In this document: positions 7,663 through 17,226 of the stretch, piece after piece
Layout: every line of letters begins with the position of its first letter
How positions within the stretch are numbered: position 1 is the first letter of the stretch
NCBI GenBank assembly: GCA_963678585.2
Contig: CAXXGA010000002.1
Coordinates: 2,728,001-2,792,000, forward strand
Reading direction: 5' to 3'
Length of the DNA stretch: 64,000 nt
DNA from: Breoghania sp963678585
GTDB taxonomy: Bacteria > Pseudomonadota > Alphaproteobacteria > Rhizobiales > Stappiaceae
Position numbers and translations under genes: made by a program
The notes under the pieces: model-generated
The model's database searches: none
Seen by the model: the letters and a program-made list of their open reading frames with translations, nothing else
What the model was told of the DNA's origin: nothing

Positions 7663-9042
7663 ATGGCAGACACTCTCTCCGATACCGATTTCGGCCACTC
7701 CCTGCTGGTGACCGACCTTTATCAGCTCAACATGCTGGAGGCCTATCGCGCCGCCGGGATGGAGGGCACGGCCGTGTTCGAATTCTTCGCCCGCAACATG
7801 CCGGACAACCGCGGGTTCTACATGGCCGCGGGCCTTGAACAGCTCGTCGGCTTCCTGCAAGGCGCGCGCGTCGATCCGGCGGAAATCGAATGGCTGCGCC
7901 GCACCGACGATTTCTCCGAGCAACTCGCCCGTTTCCTGACGGAGTTCCGCTTCACCGGCCATGTGGACGCCGTGCCGGAAGGCACCATCGTCTTCGCCGA
8001 CGAGCCCATCGTGCGCATCACCGCGCCCGTGGCCGAAGCCCAGCTTGTCGAGACCCGGCTCATCAACTTCATGCAGTTCCAGACGCTGGTCGCCACCAAG
8101 GCCGCGCGCATGAAGCTGGCCGCCCCCGGCAAGGGCATCGTCGATTTCGGCTTGCGCCGGGCGCATTCCGGCGAAAGCGGCGTGCTGGCCGCCCGCGCGG
8201 CCTATCTGGCAGGCTTCGACGGCACCGCAAGCGTGCCCGCGGGCCGTCATTTCGATATCCCGCTCTACGGCACGATGGCCCATTCCTTCGTCCAGACCTT
8301 TTCCGACGAGGTGGAAGCCTTCCGCGCCTTTGCCGTTGCCCGGCCCGACCAGACGGTCTTCCTGCTCGACACCTACGACACCGAGCGCGCCGCCCGGCGT
8401 CTGGTGGAGCTTGCGCCGGCCCTGCATGCACAGGGCATCAAGCTGAAGGGCGTGCGCATCGACAGCGGCGATCTCGCCCAGATGGCGCACAAGGTCCGTG
8501 CCATTCTCGACGAAGGCGGGCTTGGCCATCTGGCCATCGTCACCAGCGGCGGGCTCGATGAATACGAGCTGGAAAAGCTCACCGCCAAGGGCGCGCCCAT
8601 CGATCTCTATGGCGTGGGCACCGCGCTCGTGACTTCCGACGACCAGCCCTCGCTCGATTGCGGCTACAAGCTGAAAGCATACGACGGCTCCGCGCGCCGC
8701 AAGCTCGCCGAAGGCAAGACCTACTGGCCCGGCGCCACGCAGGTTTATCGCCGCCTCGACGCCGACGGCCTGATCGCGGGCGACCACATCACCAGCGCCG
8801 ACGAAAATGCGCCGGGCGAACCGCTCCTGAAGCCGGTCCTGCGCAATGGCGAACTGGTGGAACCGCTGCCGAGCCTCACGGAAATCCGCGCCTATGCGGC
8901 CGACCAGCTTGAGCGCCTGCCGGAAGGTCTGAAGCGTCTTACGGGGGCGGACAGCTATCCCGTCACCGTCTCGCCCAAGCTGCAAACCCTGGCTGAAGAC
9001 CTCAAGCGCAACGTGCTGGCAAAGCCCGTACAAACCGCCTGA
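7663..9042 (+). CDS. pncB: Nicotinate phosphoribosyltransferase PncB
   Basis: PncB converts nicotinate and PRPP to nicotinate mononucleotide. From the ATG at 7663 it has 459 residues; a GTG at 7654 overlapping the pncA stop (GTGA) is an equally possible start. Motifs include LLVTDLYQLNML, the phosphorylated-His-type segment FGLRRAHSGESGV, GTMAHSFVQTF, VRIDSGDL and LYGVGTALVTS. It is the second gene of the pncA-pncB pair and is followed by a strong intrinsic terminator. Confidence 0.95.
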   Translation: MADTLSDTDFGHSLLVTDLYQLNMLEAYRAAGMEGTAVFEFFARNMPDNRGFYMAAGLEQLVGFLQGARVDPAEIEWLRRTDDFSEQLARFLTEFRFTGHVDAVPEGTIVFADEPIVRITAPVAEAQLVETRLINFMQFQTLVATKAARMKLAAPGKGIVDFGLRRAHSGESGVLAARAAYLAGFDGTASVPAGRHFDIPLYGTMAHSFVQTFSDEVEAFRAFAVARPDQTVFLLDTYDTERAARRLVELAPALHAQGIKLKGVRIDSGDLAQMAHKVRAILDEGGLGHLAIVTSGGLDEYELEKLTAKGAPIDLYGVGTALVTSDDQPSLDCGYKLKAYDGSARRKLAEGKTYWPGATQVYRRLDADGLIAGDHITSADENAPGEPLLKPVLRNGELVEPLPSLTEIRAYAADQLERLPEGLKRLTGADSYPVTVSPKLQTLAEDLKRNVLAKPVQTA

Positions 9043-9082
9043 GGCGGAGCGATCCCGCCAGTAAATTCCCCTGCAAGACACA

Positions 9083-9110
9083 GCATCCCGCAATCGCGGG
9101 GTGCTTTTTT
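9083..9110 (+). terminator. Rho-independent terminator after pncB
   Basis: GCATCCCGC (9083-9091) pairs with GCGGGGTGC (9096-9104), with one G-T wobble, around a 4-base AATC loop. The stem is followed at once by six T residues. This is a textbook intrinsic terminator for the pncA-pncB transcript. Confidence 0.85.
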
Positions 9111-9264
9111 GTGAACATGTTCCCGCTGCATACCGTAAGGTTTGCGGACGTGATATTGTGCAGTCCGACTGATCGATCATGAAACCGCCGCGTGGCGGAA
9201 CAAGGCCGGTCGGGGCCCCCAAGCCCTGCCCATCCGGCCGCATCGCAGGACGGAGTTCGCGCAT

Positions 9265-10332
9265 ATGAAGCGTCCCACGAACCGCTGGCTCTGGCTCGTC
9301 GTCATCGTACTTGCCGCCGCCGGTTTCGCCCTCTGGCAAAGCCTCTCCACCGAAACGCTCCCCGAAGGCATCGCCAGCGGCAACGGCCGCATCGAGGCGA
9401 CCGAAATCGACATCGCCGCCAAGGCCGCCGGTCGGATCGCAGAGATTCTGGTTTCCGAAGGCGACTTCGTGGACAAGGATCAGGTGCTGGTGCGCATGGA
9501 CACCGCCCAGCTTGTCGCCCAGAAACGTCAGGCGGAGGCAGAACGGCGGCGCGCACGCATCGGCATCGACACCGCAAAAAGCCTCGTCGTGCAACGCGAG
9601 GCCGAAAAGCGCTCAGCCGAAGCGATCGTGGAGCAGCGCCGCGCCCAGCTCGTGCAGGCCGAACAGAAACTCGCCCGCACCGCACATCTGGTGAAGACCG
9701 ACGCCGTTTCCCGGCAAGTGCTGGATGATGATCAGGCGAGCGAACGGCAGACGCGCGCGGCGCTGGCTGCAGCCGAGGCATCGCTCGCCGCATCGGATGC
9801 GGGCATCAACGCCGCCCGGGCACAGGTCGTGGATGCGGAAGCCGCGGTGGAAGCGGCGGGGGCTGCGCTTGAATACATAGAGACCCAGATTACCGACAGC
9901 ACGCTTCGCGCCCCACGCGCAGGCCGCGTCCAGTATCTGATCGCCCAGCCCGGCGAGATCGTCGCCGGCGGCGGCCGCATCCTCAATCTGGTCGACCTGA
10001 CCGATGTCTACATGACCTTCTTCCTGCCCACCGCCGACGCAGGCCCGCTGACCATCGGCTCAGAGGTTCGCATCGTCCTGGACGCAGCGCCCAAATACGC
10101 CATTCCCGCCTCCATCAGCTATGTCGCGGACGTGGCCCAATTCACACCGAAGACGGTGGAGACCTCGGAGGAGCGCCAGAAACTGATGTTCCGGGTGAAG
10201 GCGCGGATCAACGAGGCCCTGCTCGAACGCCATATCCGTCTGGTGAAGACCGGCCTTCCCGGCATGGCCTATGTGCAGGTGAGCCCCGACGCGCCCTGGC
10301 CCCCGCGGCTTGAGGAAAATCTCGTCAAATGA
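9265..10332 (+). CDS. HlyD-family periplasmic adaptor (YhiI-type)
   Basis: A 355-residue membrane-fusion protein. It has an N-terminal anchor (WLWLVVIVLAAAGFALW, about residues 7-23), a biotinyl-lipoyl hybrid motif (NGRIEATEIDIAAKAAGRI and, after the hairpin, LRAPRAGRVQYLIAQPGEIV), a long Ala/Glu/Gln-rich coiled coil (about 80-190) and a beta-barrel C-terminal part. It would link the inner-membrane ABC exporter encoded just downstream to the outer membrane or periplasm. Its stop overlaps the next gene's ATG (ATGA), marking an operon. The exported substrate is unknown. Confidence 0.9.
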   Translation: MKRPTNRWLWLVVIVLAAAGFALWQSLSTETLPEGIASGNGRIEATEIDIAAKAAGRIAEILVSEGDFVDKDQVLVRMDTAQLVAQKRQAEAERRRARIGIDTAKSLVVQREAEKRSAEAIVEQRRAQLVQAEQKLARTAHLVKTDAVSRQVLDDDQASERQTRAALAAAEASLAASDAGINAARAQVVDAEAAVEAAGAALEYIETQITDSTLRAPRAGRVQYLIAQPGEIVAGGGRILNLVDLTDVYMTFFLPTADAGPLTIGSEVRIVLDAAPKYAIPASISYVADVAQFTPKTVETSEERQKLMFRVKARINEALLERHIRLVKTGLPGMAYVQVSPDAPWPPRLEENLVK

Positions 10333-13118
10333 CCGGAACGGCCCCCGCACTCTCTGCATCTGACAGGACGGACAAGGCCGTCAGCATTGATGGCGTCTCC
10401 CATGCCTATGGCAAGACGCGGGCGCTCAAGGGCATCGATCTCACCATTCCGCGAGGGGCCACCATCGGCCTGATCGGGCCGGATGGGGTCGGCAAGTCTA
10501 CACTTCTATCGTTGATCGCAGGTGCGCGGGTCATTCAGGAAGGCGCGGTGGAAGTGCTGGGCGGCGACATGAAAAGCGCCCTGCATCGCAATGCTGTCTG
10601 CCCGGACATCGCCTATATGCCGCAAGGGCTCGGCCGCAATCTCTATGCGACGCTTTCCGTCTTCGAGAACGTCGATTTCTTCGGCCGCCTCTTCGGCCAT
10701 GACCGGGCAGAGCGCAAGCGCCGCATCGCCGAACTTCTCCAGGCCACCGGCCTCGCCCCCTTCGCCGAACGCCCCGCAGGCAAACTGTCGGGCGGCATGA
10801 AGCAGAAGCTCGGCCTGTGCTGCGCGCTGATCCACGATCCGGATCTCCTGATCCTCGACGAACCGACGACCGGCGTCGATCCGCTCTCGCGCCGCCAGTT
10901 CTGGGAACTGATCGAGGAAATCCGCAAAAACCGCCCCGGCATGACCGTCATCGTCGCCACCGCCTACATGGAGGAAGCTGCACGCTTCGAATGGCTGGTG
11001 GCAATGAACGCAGGCTCTGTCCTTGCGACCGGCACGCCCGACGAACTTCTCACCCAGACCGGCACAGCCGATCTCGACAGCGCCTTCATCGCGCTTTTGC
11101 CGGAAAGCGACCGCGCGCAACACAGCGAGGTCGTGATTCCGCCGCGCGACGGCGACGGCGAGATCGCCATCGCGGCCGATCACCTGACCAAGCGCTTCGG
11201 CGACTTCACCGCGGTCGAAAACGTCAGCTTCCGCATCCGCAAGGGCGAGATCTTCGGCTTTCTGGGGTCGAACGGCTGCGGCAAGACCACCACCATGAAG
11301 ATGCTGACCGGCCTTCTGGAGGCAAGCGAAGGCACGGCGACGCTCTTCGGCAATCCGGTCGATCCGCGCGACATGGATGTGCGCCGCCGGGTCGGCTACA
11401 TGTCGCAGGCCTTTTCGCTCTATGGCGAACTGACCGTGCGCCAGAACCTTGAGCTTCATGCCCGCCTGTTCTCCATGGCGAGTGAAAAGATACCGGGCCG
11501 GGTGAACGAGATGCTCACCCGTTTCGATCTGGTGGAGGCGGCGAACGCCCTGCCCGATGCCCTGCCGCTGGGCCTGCGCCAGCGCCTGTCGCTCGCCGTG
11601 GCGATGATCCATTCGCCCGACATCCTGATCCTCGACGAACCGACTTCCGGCGTCGATCCGATTGCCCGAGACGCCTTCTGGCAGGCGCTTGTGGAGCTTT
11701 CGCGCCGCGATCACGTAACGATCTTCATCTCCACCCATTTCATGAACGAGGCGGAGCGCTGCGACCGCATCTCGCTCATGCATGCGGGCAAGGTGCTGGT
11801 GAGCGACACGCCGCAAACCATCATCGAGGGCGCGGCCGCAGCCGATCTGGAAGAAGCCTTCATCGGCTATCTCGATGCGTTCCTGGAAGAGCCCGCAACC
11901 GAGCCCGAGGCGCTGGACACTCTTGCCGCGAAGGCTGCCGCCGCCAGCCCCGGCGCCGCGCCTGCAAACGAACGACAGCCCGAGAACAGCTTTTTCTCTG
12001 CCCGCCGCATGCTCAGCTACAGCCGCCGCGAAGGTCTGGAACTGAGGCGCGATCCCATCCGTGCGACGCTCGCCATTCTCGGCTCCGTCATCCTGATGTT
12101 CGTGATCGGCTACGGCATCAACATGGATGTGAACGACATCGCCTTCGCCGTGCTCGACCGCGACGACACCACGCTCAGCCGCGAGTTCCTGCTCGACGTT
12201 TCCGGCTCGCGCTATTTCGTGGAACACGCGCCCATAACCGATTACGACGATCTGGAAGAGCGCATGCGCAGCGGCGAGCTGAGCCTCGCTCTGGAAATAC
12301 CGCCGGGCTTCGCCCGCGATGTCATGCGCGGACGGGACGTGCAGATCGGCGCGTGGCTCGACGGGGCGATGCCGATGCTGGCAGAAACCGCCCGTGGCTA
12401 CGTACAGGGCGTCTTCGCGACATGGCTGAAGCGCAAGGCCGCAGAGATTTACGGCCCCGCGGCGGCAGCCTCCGCATTCACCATCGAACTGCGCTACCGC
12501 TACAATCCGAACGTGGAAAGCCTCGTGGCGATGGTCCCTGCCGTCATCCCGATGCTGCTGATGCTCATTCCGGCGATTCTGACCGCGCTATCGGTGGTGC
12601 GCGAAAAGGAACTGGGCTCCATCGTCAATCTCTATGTGACCCCGGTCAACCGACTGGAATTCCTGCTCGGAAAGCAGCTTCCCTACGTCCTGCTCGGCAT
12701 GGGCAATTTCGCGCTTCTGCTGTTTGCCGCCATCGTGATCTTCCGCGTGCCGTTCACCGGCTCCTTTCTGGCCTTCCTTGTCGGCGGCATCCTCTATGTC
12801 ATGAGCGCCACGGCCATGGGGCTGGTCATCTCCGCCTTCCTGAACAGCCAGATCGCAGCGCTTTTCGCCACCGTGCTTTTGACCCTCATTCCCGCGACCC
12901 AGTATTCCGGAATCACCGACCCGGTCTCCTCGCTGCAAGGCATGGGCCGCTTCATCGGCGAGATCTTTCCCACGACCTATTTCGTGATGATCGCCCGCGG
13001 TACCTTCTCCAAGGGGCTTTCCTTTGCCGATCTGGCAGGCTCTTTCTGGCCGCTGATCCTGGCCGTTCCGGTGCTTGTCGCAGTCGGCGCTGCCCTTCTC
13101 AAGAAGCAGGCGAGGTGA
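10329..13118 (+). CDS. rbbA: ABC exporter with two ATPase domains fused to a permease (RbbA/YhiH-type)
   Basis: This 929-residue fusion carries two ABC ATPases followed by an ABC-2 permease. NBD1 has GPDGVGKSTLL, LSGGMKQKLGL and LLILDEPTTGVDP. NBD2 has GSNGCGKTTTMKM, a family-typical LPLGLRQRLSL in place of LSGGQ, and ILILDEPTSGVDP. An Ala/Glu/Pro-rich linker (about 520-560) leads into the permease domain with its first membrane span near 577-595 and five more near the C-terminus. It matches the RbbA/YhiH layout and size. The flanking HlyD adaptor and YhhJ permease support an export role. The symbol is by family resemblance; whether it binds ribosomes as reported for E. coli RbbA cannot be seen. 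Confidence 0.88.
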   Translation: MTGTAPALSASDRTDKAVSIDGVSHAYGKTRALKGIDLTIPRGATIGLIGPDGVGKSTLLSLIAGARVIQEGAVEVLGGDMKSALHRNAVCPDIAYMPQGLGRNLYATLSVFENVDFFGRLFGHDRAERKRRIAELLQATGLAPFAERPAGKLSGGMKQKLGLCCALIHDPDLLILDEPTTGVDPLSRRQFWELIEEIRKNRPGMTVIVATAYMEEAARFEWLVAMNAGSVLATGTPDELLTQTGTADLDSAFIALLPESDRAQHSEVVIPPRDGDGEIAIAADHLTKRFGDFTAVENVSFRIRKGEIFGFLGSNGCGKTTTMKMLTGLLEASEGTATLFGNPVDPRDMDVRRRVGYMSQAFSLYGELTVRQNLELHARLFSMASEKIPGRVNEMLTRFDLVEAANALPDALPLGLRQRLSLAVAMIHSPDILILDEPTSGVDPIARDAFWQALVELSRRDHVTIFISTHFMNEAERCDRISLMHAGKVLVSDTPQTIIEGAAAADLEEAFIGYLDAFLEEPATEPEALDTLAAKAAAASPGAAPANERQPENSFFSARRMLSYSRREGLELRRDPIRATLAILGSVILMFVIGYGINMDVNDIAFAVLDRDDTTLSREFLLDVSGSRYFVEHAPITDYDDLEERMRSGELSLALEIPPGFARDVMRGRDVQIGAWLDGAMPMLAETARGYVQGVFATWLKRKAAEIYGPAAAASAFTIELRYRYNPNVESLVAMVPAVIPMLLMLIPAILTALSVVREKELGSIVNLYVTPVNRLEFLLGKQLPYVLLGMGNFALLLFAAIVIFRVPFTGSFLAFLVGGILYVMSATAMGLVISAFLNSQIAALFATVLLTLIPATQYSGITDPVSSLQGMGRFIGEIFPTTYFVMIARGTFSKGLSFADLAGSFWPLILAVPVLVAVGAALLKKQAR

Positions 13119-13122
13119 TCCC

Positions 13123-14235
13123 ATGGGTTTCAAGAACACCTGGAACCTCGGCGTGAAGGAACTGCGCGGCCTGTTGCGCGATCCCGCACTCCTGATCCTG
13201 ATCGTCTACGCCTTCACGGCGTCGGTCTACACCCACTCCAAGGCCATGCCGGAAACGCTCGCCAAGGCGGCCATCGCCATCGTCGACGAGGATCGCTCGC
13301 CCGTCTCCGCGCGCATGACATCGGCCTTCTACCCGCCCTATTTCCTGCAGCCGCAGCTGATCACTCAATCTGAGATGGATGCCCGCATGGATGCGGGGCT
13401 CGACACGTTCGCCCTCGGCATCCCGCCCCATTTCCAGCGCGATCTTCTGGCCGGAAGGCAGCCCGCCCTGCAGCTCAACGTGGACGCCACCCGCATGTCG
13501 CAGGCTTTCACGGGTGCCGGCTACATCCAGTCCATCGTCACCAGCGAAATCGATGAATTCCTCGCGCACCATCGCTCCGACGAGGCCCTGCCGGTCTCGC
13601 TCGCCTTCCGCGCCCGTTTCAATCCCGAACTCAATCCCGGCTGGTTCGGCGCGGTCATGTCGATCATCGAGAGCGTGACCATGCTCGCCATCATCCTGAC
13701 CGGCGCAGCCCTCATCCGCGAACGCGAGCACGGCACCGTGGAGCATCTGCTCGTCATGCCCGTGAAACCATGGGAGATCATGCTCTCCAAGGTCTGGTCG
13801 ATGGGCGTCGTGGTGCTGGTAGCGACGGGCTTTTCCCTGACCGTCGTGGTCAACACCCTGCTTCAGGTTCCCACCGAAGGCTCCCTCGGGCTCTTTCTGC
13901 TGGGAACCGCGCTGGAGGTCTTCGCGACCACCGCACTCGGAATCTTTCTGGCGACCGTCGCCGGTTCCATGCCGCAATTCGGCATGTTGATGGTGCTGGT
14001 GCTGCTGCCGCTTCAGATCCTGTCGGGGGCGATGACCCCGCGCGAGAGCATGCCGGAGGCGATCCAGTGGATCATGATGGCAGCCCCCAACACGCATTTC
14101 GTGATCCTCGCCCAGTCCATCCTCTTCCGGGGAGCGGGACTGGCCGTCGTCTGGCCGCAGCTTCTCGCGCTTCTGATCACCGGTGTGGCTTTCTCGGCAA
14201 TCGCCCTCAACCGCTTCCGGGCGTTCCTCAGATAA
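13123..14235 (+). CDS. ABC-2 type permease (YhhJ-type)
   Basis: From the ATG at 13123 (GAGG upstream, 4 bases after the RbbA-type stop) this gives 370 residues. It has one N-terminal membrane span (LLRDPALLILIVYAFTASVY), a large periplasmic domain (AIAIVDEDRSPVSARM; LQLNVDATRMSQAFTGAGYI), then five spans containing the family signature LIREREHGTVEHLLVMPVKP. It should pair with the permease domain of the upstream fusion protein to form the exporter channel, completing the three-gene adaptor-ATPase/permease-permease set. Confidence 0.9.
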   Translation: MGFKNTWNLGVKELRGLLRDPALLILIVYAFTASVYTHSKAMPETLAKAAIAIVDEDRSPVSARMTSAFYPPYFLQPQLITQSEMDARMDAGLDTFALGIPPHFQRDLLAGRQPALQLNVDATRMSQAFTGAGYIQSIVTSEIDEFLAHHRSDEALPVSLAFRARFNPELNPGWFGAVMSIIESVTMLAIILTGAALIREREHGTVEHLLVMPVKPWEIMLSKVWSMGVVVLVATGFSLTVVVNTLLQVPTEGSLGLFLLGTALEVFATTALGIFLATVAGSMPQFGMLMVLVLLPLQILSGAMTPRESMPEAIQWIMMAAPNTHFVILAQSILFRGAGLAVVWPQLLALLITGVAFSAIALNRFRAFLR

Positions 14236-14361
14236 TTCGGGCCGTCCTTAGATTATCGCTGCGTAATACCTACATATGAGAAGGCGGATCCGACCGGCCG
14301 ATCGACCGTATCCGCGAAGCAGTGACCGAGACGGAGACGCGATCACGGAGGTAGCCAAGCG

Positions 14362-14805
14362 ATGACCCGGCGCTCCCTGCAAACAGAAGACGACAGACCC
14401 GATCTGACTATTGCGCTTGAGGCGGCCTGTTTCATTGCCATCAAGGCGCGCGAACTCGACGTGACGGTGGAAAAGCACGACCCGGACGACGGCTCGAAGC
14501 CCGCCGACGACTATCAGGTCGCCCTCGTCGAGGAGGAAGACGAAAATCCCGCTCTTGAGGAAATCTCGGCCTTTATCGACACGCTTTCCGTGGACGCCCA
14601 GACGGATCTGGTGGCGCTCATGTGGCTCGGCCGCGGCGACTACACCGCCGATGACTGGGAAGACGTGCGCGAGGAAGCGGCCAACGCCCACAACGACCAT
14701 ACGGCCGAATATCTGTGCGGCACGACGCTGCTGGCCGACTACCTCGGCGAGGGACTGGCGCTCCTGAACTATTCCTGCGCCGATTACGAGGAACAGCACC
14801 TCTGA
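14362..14805 (+). CDS. DUF3775 family protein
   Basis: A 147-residue acidic soluble protein with a good ribosome site (CGGAGG about 9 bases before the ATG). The region IDTLSVDAQTDLVALMWLGRGDYTADDWEDVREEA followed by HTAEYLCGTTLLADYLGEGLALL is characteristic of the DUF3775 family, a small alphaproteobacterial family with no assigned function. No membrane spans or catalytic motifs are apparent. It stands alone between the exporter operon and the convergent FAD monooxygenase. Confidence 0.8.
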   Translation: MTRRSLQTEDDRPDLTIALEAACFIAIKARELDVTVEKHDPDDGSKPADDYQVALVEEEDENPALEEISAFIDTLSVDAQTDLVALMWLGRGDYTADDWEDVREEAANAHNDHTAEYLCGTTLLADYLGEGLALLNYSCADYEEQHL

Positions 14806-14815
14806 TCGGCACGCC

Positions 14816-15991
14816 CTAGCCGCGATCCATCAACGCCATGCAGCGCATGATGCGGCGACGCAGTGGCGGGATGAAAAACAATCCGCGCAAGCAGGCGAAC
14901 CAGCCACGCACGCGCGCAGATCCGCCGCCGAACACAAGCCACAGGGCCATGTCGGCGAAGGGAAGAGATACCCGCTCCACCGCGCGGCGGCGGCTGGCGA
15001 CATATTCCGCCAACGGCTGGGGATGATCCACCGCCACCGCCTGCTCAAGCGCCAGCGTCAGCAATTCCGCATCGCCCATGCCGCTGTTCAGTCCCTCCCC
15101 GCCGACGGGGCTGTTCACATGGGCCGCATCGCCCGCCAGCACGATCCGGCCATTGAACCAGCGGCTTGAAATCCGCCGCTCCAGCCGGAACTCCCCGCTC
15201 CATACGGTCTCTTCAGGCACCTTTCCGAAAAGCGCCCTGCTCGCCTCGCCCACCCGTTGCGCCAGCTTGCGCTCCTTCCTCGAAAACCCGGGATAGACAA
15301 GCCGCCACAGATCCTCGCCAAGCCGCACGGCGAGTGCGGGGCGCGGAGTGCCGGTGAACCGGGGAAAGGCGAGATCATCGCATCCGGGCACGCAGATATC
15401 GACGACATGAAGCTTCATCGCCCGCGCCCGTCCCTCCATCGTGCCGCCCAGATGGGCGCGCACCGAGCTTTCGGCCCCGTCGCACCCGGCCACGAATTTC
15501 GCGCGCACGCGTTCTTCATGTCCGAAGCGTCGGCAGACCACATCCACCCCGAAGGAATCCTGCACGAAATCGGTCACATGGGTGGCGTATTGCACCTCCA
15601 CCCCGACCGTGTTGCGGATTTCCTCGCTAAGCAGCCGCACCGTTTCCGATTGCGGCAGAAACAGCATGTGAGGACACGACGTCTCGCGCGAAAGCTCCGC
15701 AAGCGGGAAGGACAGCAGAACGCGATCATGATCGACATCGAGGACTTCGGGATGGACAAGCGAAATGCCCTTTTCCTGCGCGCGCTCCAGAAGACCGAGC
15801 CCCTCCAGCACCTCCTGCGCCCCCGGCCACAACAGCGCCTCGCCGGGGTACCTGCCCGGCCCGTCCTCGCGTTCCAGCACCACAACATCGAGCCCCGCAC
15901 GCGCAAGCCCGAGCGCCAGCGTCAGGCCCACGGGCCCTGCGCCGACAATCGCCACGTCATGAATATCGCTTCGACCGGTAACGCCGGTCAT
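14816..15991 (-). CDS. FAD-dependent monooxygenase (PHBH/UbiH-like flavoprotein)
   Basis: Starting at the ATG at 15991 (GGGGGCAGG upstream) the protein has 391 residues; open sequence upstream of this is repeat-derived and not coding. Motifs are the FAD Rossmann fold VAIVGAGPVGLTLALGLARA near the N-terminus, VAGCDGAESSVR, and the second FAD motif RIVLAGDAAHVNSPVGGEG. These define the class A aromatic hydroxylases. The C-terminal segment is short, with a hydrophobic and Arg-rich end (FACLRGLFFIPPLRRRIMR) suggesting membrane association. A role on quinone precursors or aromatic compounds is possible but cannot be chosen from sequence. Confidence 0.85.
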   Translation of the reverse strand: MTGVTGRSDIHDVAIVGAGPVGLTLALGLARAGLDVVVLEREDGPGRYPGEALLWPGAQEVLEGLGLLERAQEKGISLVHPEVLDVDHDRVLLSFPLAELSRETSCPHMLFLPQSETVRLLSEEIRNTVGVEVQYATHVTDFVQDSFGVDVVCRRFGHEERVRAKFVAGCDGAESSVRAHLGGTMEGRARAMKLHVVDICVPGCDDLAFPRFTGTPRPALAVRLGEDLWRLVYPGFSRKERKLAQRVGEASRALFGKVPEETVWSGEFRLERRISSRWFNGRIVLAGDAAHVNSPVGGEGLNSGMGDAELLTLALEQAVAVDHPQPLAEYVASRRRAVERVSLPFADMALWLVFGGGSARVRGWFACLRGLFFIPPLRRRIMRCMALMDRG

Positions 15992-16060
15992 CGCCTGCCC
16001 CCGTTCATTCCGCTCCCTCCCCGAAGCCCCCGCACGCAAGCGGGACCGCGCAAGTGGCCC

Positions 16061-16187
16061 ATCCTTCGAGACGCGGTCTGGCGACCGCTCCTCAGGATGA
16101 CGTTGCCGTATTGTCATATCGTGCGATACCAACCGCACACACAACGTCATCCTGAGGAGCCTGCGAAAAGCAGGCGTTTCGAAGGAT
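16061..16187. repeat. Paired-hairpin dispersed repeat, copy A
   Basis: Two inverted arms (16061-16104 and 16143-16187) flank a 38-base spacer. Each arm is a hairpin bounded by ATCCTTCGAGACG and CTCAGGATGACGTT or the reverse complement. Inner stems are GCGGTC/GACCGC (left) and GCCTGC/GCAGGC (right). It sits between the divergent FAD monooxygenase and fdhD, upstream of both starts, in a 332-base gap that holds no gene. Confidence 0.9.
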
Positions 16188-16323
16188 CGGCTCCACGCGC
16201 AGATCGACTGACAGCGCCGCCCCTCAAATTCAACGCCGCATTCCCTGCAAACGGGGAAGCTTCGCTCCGGTTCCGATTTTTTGATCGAAGCCGCCTGCGA
16301 CATGACGTTATAGTAGTTCGACC

Positions 16324-17166
16324 ATGAGCGATGCAGACACAAGTTGCTCGCTGGAACAGGAGCAATTGCCCGCTCCCGCCAGCGAATTCCCCACGGTAAG
16401 CTGGAACCGGGAAACGCCGCCCTCGGGCGCGCGGGCCGTGCCGGAAGAAACCGCCGTGGCCATCACCTATAACGGCACCACCCATGCCGTCATGATGGCG
16501 ACCCCGACCGATCTGGAAGATTATGCCATCGGCTTCTCCCTGACAGAAGGCCAGATCCAGACAGCCGACCAGATCCGCTCCATCGACATCGCCGCCTTCG
16601 AGGAAGGCATCGACCTGCGCATCTGGCTCGACACCGAAACCGCCGACAGTTTCCGCGACCGCCGCCGCCGCATCGTCGGGCCCACGGGCTGCGGATTGTG
16701 CGGCATCGAAAGCCTGATGGAGGCCGTGCCCGCCCCGAGACAGGTCGTCAGCGACGCCCGCTTTTCCGCAAGCACAATCCTGAAGGCGCAGGCGGACATG
16801 TTCGCCTCCCAGACGCTCCATGCCGTCACCAGCGCGGTCCACGCCGCCGCATGGTGGACGGAAGAAAACGGGCTCGTCGCGGTGCGCGAGGATGTCGGAC
16901 GGCACAACGCACTCGACAAGCTCACCGGCGCGCTGGCGCGCGGGCTTCGTCCCGATGCCCCCGGCCTGTTGCTGCTCACCAGCCGGATTTCCGTTGAAAT
17001 GGTGCAGAAGGCCGCCGTTCTGGGCGCGCCCGTCATCGCCGCCGTATCCGCCCCCACCGCGCTTGCCATCCGCGTCGCCGAGGCAGCCAGTATCACGATT
17101 GTCGCGACAACCCGCAATGATGCCTTCGACGTCTATACCCACCGCGAACGCATCGTGATGGAATGA
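16324..17166 (+). CDS. fdhD: Formate dehydrogenase accessory sulfurtransferase FdhD
   Basis: FdhD passes sulfur from IscS to the molybdenum bis-MGD cofactor of formate dehydrogenase. The 280-residue protein starts at the ATG at 16324. The catalytic CxxC pair is present (GCGLCGIES, Cys123 and Cys126). Other family motifs are PTDLEDYAIGFSLTEG, REDVGRHNALDKL, LLTSRISVEMVQKAA and GAPVIAAVSAPTALA. No formate dehydrogenase structural genes lie in the window. The next gene on the strand encodes a DUF2478 protein, consistent with a molybdenum theme. A motif just upstream (16294-16320) resembles one before egtB. Confidence 0.93.
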   Translation: MSDADTSCSLEQEQLPAPASEFPTVSWNRETPPSGARAVPEETAVAITYNGTTHAVMMATPTDLEDYAIGFSLTEGQIQTADQIRSIDIAAFEEGIDLRIWLDTETADSFRDRRRRIVGPTGCGLCGIESLMEAVPAPRQVVSDARFSASTILKAQADMFASQTLHAVTSAVHAAAWWTEENGLVAVREDVGRHNALDKLTGALARGLRPDAPGLLLLTSRISVEMVQKAAVLGAPVIAAVSAPTALAIRVAEAASITIVATTRNDAFDVYTHRERIVME

Positions 17167-17226
17167 CCGTCGCGCATCTCGTCCCACGCGCAAGCGCACA
17201 CGAAACCCAGCGAAACGGCACGCCCC

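Noticed and set aside
7435..9594. 719-codon minus-strand open frame
   Set aside because: It is antisense to pncA-pncB and the start of the HlyD gene, crosses the pncB terminator, and shows no protein family features.
10329..13118. Missing LSGGQ signature in the second ATPase domain of the RbbA-type fusion as an inactivating change
   Set aside because: LPLGxRQRL at this position is, to my knowledge, usual for the YbhF/RbbA group, so it is not an anomaly.
15992..16342. Open frame extending the FAD monooxygenase upstream to 16342
   Set aside because: The extra 117 residues are translated from repeat copy A and the fdhD promoter region; the flavoprotein fold starts at the ATG at 15991 with its own ribosome site.
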